From the NCBI GenBank assembly GCA_018136815.1, contig CM030945.1, forward strand, positions 1,928,091-1,992,090: 64,000 bases of DNA, read 5' to 3'. Numbering within the stretch: position 1 is the first letter of the stretch; every line of letters begins with the position of its first letter. Below the pieces are notes generated by a model that ran no database searches, was not told where the DNA came from, and worked only from the letters and a program-made list of their open reading frames with translations. The stretch comes from Isochrysis galbana (lineage: Eukaryota; Haptophyta; Isochrysidales; Isochrysidaceae). Of the stretch, positions 9,198 to 19,609 are shown in pieces. The position numbers and the translations under genes are program-made.

Positions 9198-12100
9198 TCA
9201 ATTCAGATTTGACTTGAACTGCTTCTTGGGCGCCTTGGATCGCCGCCGCTTGTCGACGCGCTCCAACTGGATTCGGTCCTCGATCTTCACCGCCCTTGGC
9301 CTACGGCTCAGGTCCGGACGGTACGCCATTGCTCGGCCGTATCGCATCAACAGCCGGTGCATGTAACACCGCCGTGCATCAGCACACAAGTGCGTGTGCA
9401 TCAGGGCGGACGCTCGCTCAGCGATCGCTTTGCTCCCGGAGTCGTCGGCAAATGCAGCCTTGAGTGCAGCGGTGATGTTTGTGGTGACACGGACTTTACG
9501 TCGATGGCGTCTCGGCTCGGTCCATACTTCCTCCGTCTTGATGCCGAAAGGTACGTAGTGCTCGAACGGCTTGAGGAGATGGTAGTAGAATTCGATCGCC
9601 TGTGCGCCGTGGGAGTCCAATGACATCATTCCAAGCGGGGACGCTGTGCAGATTGGCGCACGAGGTGTCGTACCTCGATCGCACATCGCCGCCCCGCCTC
9701 ACCTGCCGGGTCGGTGTCATCTCTTTGACAACGAGGGAATTTGTGGCAAGGAGCTTGATCAAACGATTAGCATACGAGTTGCCTTCGAGGGAGATCAAGT
9801 AGCGGTACCCCAGGTGATCCATGGGTGTGGCCTCAGATAGAAGCGGCAATGGCACGCCGCGCGGTGGACTGTCGAGCCGAGGTTTTAGCCCAGAGCCATC
9901 TCTATGCCATTCAGCGATAGAAGAATTGAGCCGAATGAATGGGTCATTTTCAGGCGTGTAGAACACCTGTTGCGGAAGGACGATACGTGAACGGACCGAG
10001 ACCATCGTGTGGTATGCTACGTGCGCTAGCAGCATATGCAGGCCGATGTGCAGACTCAAAGCGGCATGGACGTGGCCTGTGCCTTGCGGTTGCAAGCCTC
10101 ACCAAGCCTACATCTAGCCATGCCTTCTCCTCTATTGTGCCTTCAGCTGCGAGGCGTGAGAGAGAGTAGCGTGAGCGCGTGTGCGTATTTGGCCGTCCAC
10201 GGAAGAAGCCGATCGGACGCTTTGATTCCCATGGGCTTCGATACAACGTGGAATCACCCCAACCAAGCGGAGCCTTTTTGCCTATGTCATTGGCCCACTT
10301 GCCACCTCTCTTGACATAGTGCCCGGCAGGGTAGAGGATATCGGCCCCGATGCCGACCTCCTTAGTGATCGAGAGGAGCGGAAGTGGCGGCTTCTGCTTG
10401 ACGTGGGCCCTACCGTAGTCATCGCAGTTGATGATGAGTTCGAGGTCGGGCGGCGTCGGCAATGTTGGATCATGCAAGATGTCCCAAATTAAGTCCAAGA
10501 TACCTAACGTCTGGTAATTGGAGTGTGAAATAGGCTGGCCAGTCTCTTTGTCGGTGGGTTGCGTCAAGTATAGGCTGCCGTTGATGATGGCAATCGCCAC
10601 GGTGATGTCATTGTCGCCCCACTTCTTCAAGGCCTCGTCTATGAGGCTACTATTGATTCCTCGAGGGTTCCACTGGGCCATGTCCGACTCTATTTGCGCG
10701 TACAAGACCTCATGATCCTCGCACCTGGCCGAGCACGTTGGTTGTGACACCATGTCAATAGACTTGGGGGGGATGACAACTTGACTCGACCTAGCGGGGC
10801 CAGATGTCCCCACGAGGTCGGGGTCTGCCTCGGGCGGTACAACTGACGTGAACGCTTTTCCATGCCGCTTCTTCTCCTGCAGCTGAGGAACCGCCGAGGC
10901 TGTGAACTTTTCGCGATCGGCACTCCGAAACTTCTCGGATTTTGTCACTTGCTGTACACGGCGTGGGTCATGCGGCTCATTACTTGCGATTGACCCCGAA
11001 GTGACCTTGAGCCTTCCGACCCGCGCATCCTTGGCACTGTCCTCTAGGTGCAACTGGGATGTCACTCGCTCACGATCACGACCGTTGTGGCGAAGGCCGG
11101 GTGGCAGCGGACAGCTCAGACGGGCAGCACGTGCCGCTCCTCTCACGATGTCAATTCCAGTGTTTCCGTCGATACCCCGATCTCCACCCGACGATGCTCG
11201 TGCAGTGTCCCTCGCTCGGATACAAAGGCTATGCAGAGTGGTCTCGTATGCAAGACCATACGGTGGGTCCCAGAGCAAATACCGGTGGTATCGTGCCAAA
11301 CCTTGCTGCAGAGAAGCAATACGTGATGAGGGTATGGACTCTAATATCTCTCGGAGACTTGAGATTTGATCGCGTGTGACCGAGATGGAGAAATCATCGT
11401 ACGGCAGTAGGTCATCAAAGTATTTCCGGACACCCTGTATAAAGGATGGAGACGCAAAATGGATCTACAGGCGCCCTCATGGGGAGTGGGTATCCCATAG
11501 GAGATGAATTCCCGTGTTATGGGTGGTAAGACAGGCTGTTTTGTCAAGCGAGCTCATCATGGGGTGCCTGTACCTTTGGTGATCGGAACAAGACGGGAAT
11601 GCACCCAAAGGCCACCGCGTAGATGAGCCGAATGCCCCACCCTTCGCCCAAGGGGGCTGCACAGAACAGGGAGCGCAGGTAGTCGCCTGCACGGCGATGA
11701 GGTGATGGGTGTTATCGAGGCGGGAGGGGGGGGGGGGGGGGGGCAATACGCCATGAAGCGGTCGAAGAGGCTGAGGCTCGCCGCGCCCCATTGGACAAAA
11801 TCCCGCGTTCGCCTCGCTCCCGCCTTGCCAACATTCCCGAGCCCTCCGCTCTTGTTGGGAATCGTTGTTGCCTATCTCAATCGCCTGTACTGCATTCGCA
11901 GAATCACACGCAAATCGGCTCCAGAGCATGCGATTGACACAGCCAAGCGCCGTGTGCAACTCACCATTGTAGTCGCTCGATCGCTTGACAATCTTGAATC
12001 CTGGCGTCGTCGTGTTGTGGGCGAAATATAGAGCTCGCCGAACTCCTTCCGAGTAGCCATTCCCCTTGTCCTCAAGCGCTAGAGTTCCTGCGAAGAAGAG

Positions 12101-13746
12101 CGTAAGCCCACCCGCGGCAATGCCGCGCCCATGCGTCCAGTTTGACGCGCCGTACAAGCGACGAGCCCTGGAGGTGATGCCTGGCACATGGGGAAAGAGC
12201 GGTCAAGCAATACTCCAGCCCCTGCATTGGGAGCCTCGGAACGATCCCCGCCACTCACGCGTGGGCCTTGTGCGGCATGCTTGGGCGGCTCGGCGATCTA
12301 CACGATCGACGCGTTCGAGTCCACGCAAACGCACGCCGTCCGAGCCCCTCACTGACCAAGTCTTGCCGTGAGATGCGCACCTATGCCAAGATAAGGCGCC
12401 TGGACCACCGCCCTAGAGCCGTCACCATACGCACGCGCGGTCCAATAGTGGGCGAGCGTGATCCCGTGATTTATGCCGCGCACGGTCTGCATCATGTCAC
12501 CACCATGATCGGACGAGCACGCCCACACATGGCTGACACCTTGAGTGGTGTGGTACGCGGAAAGCGAGGGTGGCGAAGATCCGGACCTCGAGCTACTCCC
12601 CACCACGATCGCTCCGACCTGCGAATCTGCGCGTACATGCCGCAACACGTGGCTGTAATATTCAGGTAGACCCTCCATGTTTGTTGCCCAAGCTGGAACC
12701 ACGTGTAGGTGCGCTGCGTCTGACGTCTCGGCCAGATGAGCACTGTCCACGAGCAAACGTTCCATGAAGACGTCCATCGTTTGAAAAAGTCGCTGGTGGT
12801 CCCAGTCGCTTGCCCACGACCGACGGAAAGTGACAAGCCGAGGCAAGTGGTATGCGAACAGGAGCAGCCTCTCTCGGAATTCCTTGCCACCCTTCGCCCG
12901 CTTCTCCGACATGCGCCGATGCGCTCGCAATAGCTCGCGTTTGTTCCTCGATGTGCTTGATCCCTGGTGCTCATCCATCGCCAAAGCTCGTCCAGGCATG
13001 CTGTGTGCTCCCTCACTAATGGGAAGCGCGCATGCTGGCCCGTACGTGCCCGGCTCACAGACGCACCCACCATGAATGCACCTGCCTCGGAAGGTGCAGT
13101 TGTTGTAGCATTGCGTCGTGGCGTAGACCTCGCACTTGCTGCCTTGGTGCTCGGTGTCGCACATGCAGTAAGCACCTTTCCCGTCTGAGACCCGCACCAC
13201 ACACGTCCCACTCCGCGAGCAGAAGTTGAGGTGCTTGCACGCTGCAAGGGGCGCCACACGGCAGCACTTGTTGTCACGAAAGCGGAGAGCCAGCTCAACG
13301 TCCGGCTCGGGGATCATATGCACCTCATACGGCCCGTCCTGCTGCGTCACTCGTGACCGCCAGCGAAAAAAGGTGACGTCGCCACGGGCCGCCTCTTCAG
13401 GCAGCGGTATGTCCGAAGGGCGGAGGCTTGCGTCGGGTCCGAAGGTTGCACGCAACCATGGCGGCGGTGGCGCGCCCGCCTTACGCTGGAAGCAGTACTG
13501 CGAGATATGCAGCGGGAAGGCGCCGTACTGAATGCATGCGATCACACAGCCACACGAGAGTGGCCGCCCGACGGTGCAGATGACATCGGCGCGCGCGGCG
13601 TGGAGGGCGTTGTGGGCAGAGGAGGTAAGGCACTCATCCAGAGCGAACCGCTCACACCGTTTGCCCACCCACCCGTACTCGCATACGCACGCCGCCGAGT
13701 GCGGCTCCCAGCTGCCGCGCACGCACGCCGCCGATTCCGCCGGCAT
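9198..13746 (-). CDS. EGF-like / exostosin (GT47) / CAP10-type (GT90) fusion glycosyltransferase
   Basis: Six proposed exons (13746-12381, 12180-11965, 11686-11574, 11434-10103, 9966-9703, 9599-9198) give 1,230 residues; all junctions are GT..AG and phases match. Residues 1-250 hold three EGF-like cysteine modules (CVCEYGWVGKRCE, CMCDTEHQGSKCE, CVCEPGTYGPAC). Residues about 300-640 are a GT47 exostosin fold (LLLFAYHLPRL, AAHLHVVPAW, FCAAPLGEGWGIRL, FGCIPV, KYFDDLLPYDDFSI). After a linker of about 130 residues comes a GT90 domain (IINCDDYGRAH, GADILYPAGHY, GFFRG, LGYRYLISLEGNSYANRL, FYYHLLKPFEHYVPF). Exon 4 alone spans the end of GT47 and most of GT90 without a stop, so the fusion is seen directly. 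No signal peptide or membrane anchor precedes the first ATG, so an upstream exon may be missing. A Golgi/ER role in glycan assembly is inferred from the families. Confidence 0.87.
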
Positions 13747-13842
13747 CGCCGGACGCGCGGGCTTCTACGAGAGCGGCGGTCCTGTTGTGATGTGTAGTGT
13801 GTAACCCCCACAAGACGAATATCGGTTTTACAATGTTCGTGT

Positions 13843-13968
13843 CAGAGTTTTCTTGTTGTCCTAGTTTAATCCTAGTGCTGAGGGACCGTGCCTCATCGGC
13901 AACGGAGCCCCTACCCCGCGATGGTGTGCGCGGTTAGTGCATGGCTCGGCCGGTGTATGTGGCTAGGG
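13843..13968 (+). repeat. Dispersed repeat family A, copy 2
   Basis: Near copy of 7-136, ending in GTATGTGGCTAGGG. It lies about 100 bp upstream of the GT47-GT90 gene start and may have displaced that gene's 5' exon or promoter. Confidence 0.75.
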
Positions 13969-14028
13969 ATGCTAGCCAACAAGACCTCTTACAAGACTAC
14001 AATTTCTAACGTGGTACCCTGTACCCTG

Positions 14029-14166
14029 TCGCATATCCGCGATCGACTTCAGATCTTCCGCCGCTTCGTGCGTCTTCGTGCTCAATCGTTCTTGTGTGTC
14101 GCATCCGCGATCGACTTCAGACCTTCTGCCGCTTCGTGCGTCTTCGTGCTCAATCGTTCTTGTTTG
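14029..14166 (+). repeat. Tandem duplication, period about 70 bp
   Basis: Two units starting TCGCATATCCGCGATCGACT at 14029 and TCGCATCCGCGATCGACTTC at 14099. Both carry CGCTTCGTGCGTCTTCGTGC and end TCAATCGTTCTTGT. Confidence 0.9.
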
Positions 14167-15657
14167 CCGCGGAGTTTTACTCTTTACTCGTAACTTGTAG
14201 GACTCTTCATTCGTAATTCGCCCTTCGCTCCTTGCCGTCGCGCCCCTTTGTGGCGTGCCTCGCCCCTGTTTCGCTCCCTTGCACCTTGAGCCTTGCTCTC
14301 TCTTTGGTCCTTGGTCCTTCCTTGCTGTCGTTTCCCCCGCGCCTGCTCTCGCTCTCGTCGTAGGTGTTCGTCGCTGCGGACTTTTCCCCCGCGCGAAGCC
14401 TACCCTCTCGCCCCTTTCGGTTTATTTGTTTATTTACACACGTAGATTCCCTCCTTACTTTCTACATATTCGTTCGCTGCAACCGCCGTTCGCTGTCGGC
14501 TCTTCCGTCGCATCGTCGCTCTCTCGTCAGCTTTCTCTTCCTTGTTTCCTTCCTTCTGTGTCCTCTCCGCCCAGGTGGGGAAAGATACGTTAGTGTAGGG
14601 GGATGTTGGTTGGGTGAAAGTCGAGTGTGCGTGTCTTGTGATTGTTGTCGGTCTGGTCGGATTGGTATCCTATCGGCCTCTGTCCCCATGCGATCGGAGC
14701 CGTCGCGCTAGAAGCGCACAGGCCATGTGGCCTCGGCTCTCGCCGCTTCGAGCGGCGTCAGCGCGGGCGGTGAGCGCCGAGAGGGCATGGGGAGCTCTGG
14801 GGGCTCCATGGGGGGGCGCGAGACGCGCATCTCGCGCGAGAGAAGGGCGCGCCCCCCCGCGGTCCACCCGTTCCCGCGGGAGCCTCTTGCGGCGCAGTGA
14901 AACCCCTCGCGGCCAACAGAACGCTGTTTCCCTTTTGCAGAACGTTGTTTTCCTCGGGTTTCACCCAGCTTTACTCGGTAGTCGAGCAAGTGAAACCCCG
15001 GAGTGAAAACCGAATGAAACCCGAGTGAAACCTTCTCAAAAACCCTCTAATAAAAAAAACCTGTTTGACCGCCCTACCGGTGTGCGCGCTCTTTCAACAC
15101 CTTGGTGGAACCAAGAAGCGATTTTACATTTACATTTTGTGGAGCAGTTGCAAGAGCCCTCTAGAGTACAGAACTCTTCCAGGCCCGTTCTTTCAACCTT
15201 CCTAAAACGCTGTGTGCATTTTTTGACCGTTTCCCCCAGCGTGCGAGAAGAACACCCATGCCTCCCCGTGGCGGCCGCTTGTCCCCCCCCCCCCTCCCCC
15301 CCCTCGGAGGAAAACCCCCAACAATATCGTTTCAAGAGGCGCCCTCCCCCCCCCCCCCCCGCGCCCTCGCCACCTGCTCACCCACAATCTCTCGTGACCT
15401 CCCCCCCCCGCTTGCGCTCCCCCCCCCCTCCCCACGAGATCAGCGCTGTTGGGGGGAGGAGCGCCGAGATACTCGCACCTCCCGCTCCTCCTCAGTAGGC
15501 ACGGAATCTGGAAGAGTGGAGAACCCTTGTTGTCGAATCGGTGAATCCGAAGCCGAACATCACCAGCGATCGATGTAACGGCCTTCGCATATCGCTCGGA
15601 GGCCCCACGGGACAGAGAGCCACAGAAGGCCCCCTCCCATCGCTCCCCGCCCCGCCC
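14167..15657. other. Gene-free stretch before the ion-channel gene
   Basis: CT-rich then GC-rich DNA with no supported gene. Near 14900-15030 the motif GTGAAACCC/GAGTGAAA recurs several times. A mariner-like right end stops at 15074. From 15280 to 15700 there are many long C runs on the plus strand, directly upstream of the channel start codon. Confidence 0.5.
15030..15074 (+). mobile_element. Solo right end of the TA-flanked mariner-like family
   Basis: An A-rich run leads to TGTTTGACCGCCC followed by TA, as at 40722 and 54875. No matching left end lies upstream, so this is a truncated copy. Confidence 0.7.
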
Positions 15658-15717
15658 CCCCCCCCCCCCCCCCCCCCCCCCCGCCCCCCCCCCCCCCCCG
15701 CGCATCCCCGCGGTCGC

Positions 15718-18700
15718 ATGGCAGGTCTTCCCTCTCTCCCGATGGGGCTGAGCAGACTAGCATTCCTCGCGACGCTCATGCTCGTCGGGGTGAGCGATGC
15801 GCGGCTCGGGCCAAAGCTCAGCTCGCTCGAATTCGATCCCCTCGACCCGCCCTCGCACACCACATCCATCAAGACGGGCATCTTCTTTGACCGAGTCCTC
15901 AATCTTGACTTGGACAAGCATGTTTGGGAGGCTGAGTTCTGGACATCCTTTGAGTGGTACGACCCACGGAACTATTCTGACCTATTCGCAGACCCTCTTC
16001 TTGTCAACACTGAGGAGGTAGGCTGCGAGAAGTTGCCGTCGAGCACTGGTGTGCGAGGGCCACGTCGTCTCGTGGCAAATGACAGCGTGGCTGCTGCCGG
16101 GAGCCAGATTCGCTTCATTGAGCTCGGCGCCGACGAAATGCAACTACTATGGACTCCCGATGTCGTCATCACCAACCTGTACGGTAAGCGAGTCGTGCAT
16201 CACGAGTTCATGCGCATCTACGACGATGGCCACATTGAGCTCAGCCGTTACATGCTTGCTGAGCTGGAGATATATGACAAGGTGGAGATGTCGTATCCTT
16301 TCGATACGCTGCGCCTCAAGATTCTGCTGTCAAGCCGCGGCCATACGGTACGCTTTACTCACTGTCACGCAATCCCATGGCTCATCCGGGGCGCATGTCC
16401 CACTCGCTCTGCAGTGCCCTGTTTCCCACCCGGGTCATGCATGGAGCCACCTCGATGATGCTTGGCGCCCCCTCTCACCCCTGCAGTTGTCGCGTATCAG
16501 CTTTGCTGACCATGCCGAGATGAATGGTATCAACAGCGAGAGCCTTGACAGCTGGGACATCGGGTGGGAATACGTCGGCCACGAGCACCAGCATGCTCAC
16601 ACTGTACAGCCGTCGTACACACTTGGAGACAACTGCCGCAATGAGCGTCTCGCAGAGATGTCATTCACCCTGGACATTCGGCGTAACTCAGCAAGTGACC
16701 TGTCGGGCCGTCTGCAGTTATTACCGTTCGACCCGCGGCTGCCTCCCGCGCATCTTAACGAGGTGGATCCAATGAGCCACTCTGATATCCTCACGCTGTT
16801 TCCGTAGCCCTTCCTACCCGCCCGGCGGACGAACTATTCTCGCATCGTGCTCACACCGAGCCGCCCGTTCGTTGCTCAGGTGCGCGTCGGCGTGTACTTC
16901 GACATGCTGCGGTATGTCGATGATGCGCTGCACACATTTGATGCTGAGTTCTTCACGGTGTATATGTGGAGCGACCCTCGCAACTATTCGCTCCTCTTCT
17001 TGGACGACCAACTTGTCGATGTGCAGACCAATTTCAACTCCACGGGAGCCCATCGTCGGCTTGCCTCGCGCCGTTTGGGGGGACAGTTTTCCTCAACGGG
17101 CACGGATACGCTGCAGGCTCCAGCGGAAGACTGCGACACGCTAGGTGATAACGTGCGTTTTGTGGAGTTCAGCCGCGATGAGACCAAGTCAATTTGGACC
17201 CCTGACCTTGAGGTGGGCAAAACAACATCGCTTTCGAGACTCCTCGCCTCCTCATGCGAAGGGGAAGTTCAGCCACACTGTGGAGCCCGCCGGCTGCTGA
17301 GTACCTGTAGGTGTTTCTTGTGATTCATAAGCCCTCTTCTGGTTTGACCACGCTCTACCATTGCCGATATCACAGATTACCAACCGTCAGGCTGGTGATA
17401 ATCACCTGGTGCACTCCATGACGATGCGCTTGTACGAGATCGGAGTTGTCGAGGTTGTGCTCTTCCGCTTTGCTCGTCTGGAGGTTCGACATGCCCATCC
17501 AGAGTTTCCCCTCGCGCCGTTTCGTTCGATTCCCGTCGGTCCAGTTTCTCTCCGATCGCCGGGCGTGCTAACCTCCACACAACTCGATATTCTTGCACAT
17601 AACCCTTAGAAATTTGCACCCCCACGACTCATCAGTCACCCCATTATCCTCGCCGCAGATGCAGCACCCTTCTTATGTTGGATTCCCCTTCGACCATAAG
17701 GAGCTTGACATCATCCTTGAGTCTAGTTCTCACTCCAACAAGCGTATCAAGATCATTGAATACGCGAGCATGACTGGCGTCGAGAGCGGCCTTCTTTCGG
17801 ACTGGTTCCCTGGTTGGCAATACGTGGGAATCTCGTCGATAATCTCGGCGCCCATGCCAGACTATGCACATGAAAATCCATGTCGACTCGAGCGCCGTGA
17901 TCGCTTCACCTTCCGGTTGGAAATTAGGCGCGAGTGGCAGCGGCTTGCGGAAGAGGCTATTTTACCCACCGTTCTACTTGTCGCGATTTCTTTTATCGCC
18001 TTCGCAATCGATGTCGAGGGCTTTGCTGCGAAGGTTGGTGTTGGTTTCACGACCTTCCTCATCCTCTACTCGTGGGAGGGCGACATGTCTTCGCAATTCA
18101 AATCCCAGGATTCCCTAGTCTGGTTCTTGGCCTTCTTCAAACTCTGCCGATATGCGTGCTTCTGCACTCTAGCCGAGGGCGGCGCCATCGGCTATATTGC
18201 CCGGCAGGTGCGGTACTGATTGCTCATCCCACATTAACACACCAGCATGGCACGCTGAGGTGCCCTGGCCCTGCAGACGTCGACCTACCACATTATCCCC
18301 ATCGTTGATGTCCATTCGTAGGTGAGCCTTCGATTTGGAGTCTACGTCGACCGAATAGCCTCGCGGCTGATGCCAGGCGTCTTCATGGTGGCCTTGTTAC
18401 TCGCATTTGTGGTGCCAAAGACACAGGCAGGGGTTCTATTCATCAGCCAGCTCGCGTATATTCTGATCGCTGTAGATGTGCTAGGTCTAGTCATTTCGGG
18501 CCGCTTCTTATGGCGGCAGCTCACCTTGCGTCTCACCTCGGATCCACTTAAAGTTTTCCACGAGGATGGCACTTTTGACCTCGACGAGTAAGTCCTTGCA
18601 CAAAGCACCCGAGTAAATGGCCCCATCGCCGCATTTCGTGCGAGAGCCACATCCACGTGCAGCATCAAGCTGAGTCACACACGTTGTAGACTCTCGGCCT

Positions 18701-19338
18701 CGGCCTATTCAGTAGCATCTTGCCCTTTTCCCACCAGGCATGAGCGACGCCTCGTCTACTCCTCGCTCGATGGCAATGGCGACGAAAGTCTGTCGATAGA
18801 CGAGATCGTGCGCGTTGTTGTGACGAGCAGGTAAGCTCACATGATGTTCCCCCAATCCATTCTGCTGTTCGAGAACGATGCCGCTGCAATTCACTCTGAA
18901 CTTGAGACTCATGATCCATCGCGCCTTCTCCTTAGGGTTGGGTACGACCGGACCGTCTGGAACGCTATTTGCGGCCGTAGCCTGCGCAATGAGGATGCCT
19001 ACCAGGCAGCGGTGCAGAAGCGCACAGCTGCAAAAGAAAGTTTAAAACGGCTGCTACGGGCCGAGACCGGCGTCAAGGAGCTGACTCGTGACAACTTTGC
19101 CGAGCTGCACGTGGCCATGTTCTCCGTGGCCTTGCATTGGGTCGTGCATATGAACCGGGATGCAGAGGTTGAAGAAATCGAAAGCGCGGTTGTTGCAATC
19201 CCAAGGCGAATGTCATCAAGTGCCCGCCTACTGCGCGTCGGTGAAAGCGATCCCAAGGCTACAGCAAAGGCACAGCAAGAGATCGAGAAGGCGCAAGAGA
19301 AGAAACAAGATGGTGGCTCGATGCTTCTAGTCGTATGA
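15718..19338 (+). CDS. Pentameric ligand-gated ion channel with two ligand-binding domains and an EF-hand
   Basis: Eight exons (15718-16347, 16487-16762, 16880-17212, 17376-17483, 17659-18207, 18322-18587, 18738-18830, 18936-19338) give 885 residues with every phase matching and all introns GT..AG. A signal peptide ends near residue 25 (LGVSDA-like, LATLMLVGVSDA). LBD1 (about 35-280) has GIFFDRVLNLDLD, FEWYDPRN, LWTPDVV and YPFDTLRLKI. LBD2 (about 300-548) repeats this: GVYFDMLRYVDDAL, YMWSDPRN, IWTPDLE, FPFDHKELDI. Neither has the Cys pair of the animal Cys-loop. One transmembrane domain follows: M1 AILPTVLLVAISFIAFAID, M2 VGVGFTTFLILYSW, M3 near 603-627, M4 from VDRIASRLMPGVF. A further hydrophobic helix (GVLFISQLAYILIAVDVLGL) comes before a tail with the EF-hand loop DGNGDESLSIDE. 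The alternative start at 15742 also keeps the signal peptide. Confidence 0.9.
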
Positions 19339-19609
19339 GGAGGCTTGCACAATCTAGCAACTTCTAGTCGCGCGTCAAGAAGACGACCGATTTAGAGAGT
19401 TCAAATCGGATGTGCGTCGGTGTTGCGAATATAGAATGTTGATTGCTACCCTCGTAATCCGCTCCCGCGCCTCTCGACGTGTCGCGTGCACGCAAATAAG
19501 AGGAGCCAGTGTGGTTGGTTGTGAAGCAATAAAAAAACCTATTAATATTCTCGCCTCGCACGTGGCCGTGGGGTTCAACTATTGTAGCCACGTCCCCTTC
19601 AATAAAAAA
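19339..19609. other. Spacer between channel gene and copia cluster
   Basis: Probably the channel gene's 3' untranslated region, followed by repeat D (19530-19592). No gene seen. Confidence 0.5.
19530..19592 (+). repeat. Dispersed repeat family D, copy 2
   Basis: AAAAAAACCTATTAATATTC, then CGTGGCCGTGGGGTTCAACT; closely related to 820-880. It ends at the left edge of the copia mosaic. Confidence 0.65.

Noticed and set aside
16334-16486. Read-through of the first channel intron
   Set aside because: The frame stays open for a while after 16347, but GT..AG junctions with matching phase restore the ligand-binding fold seen again in the second domain.
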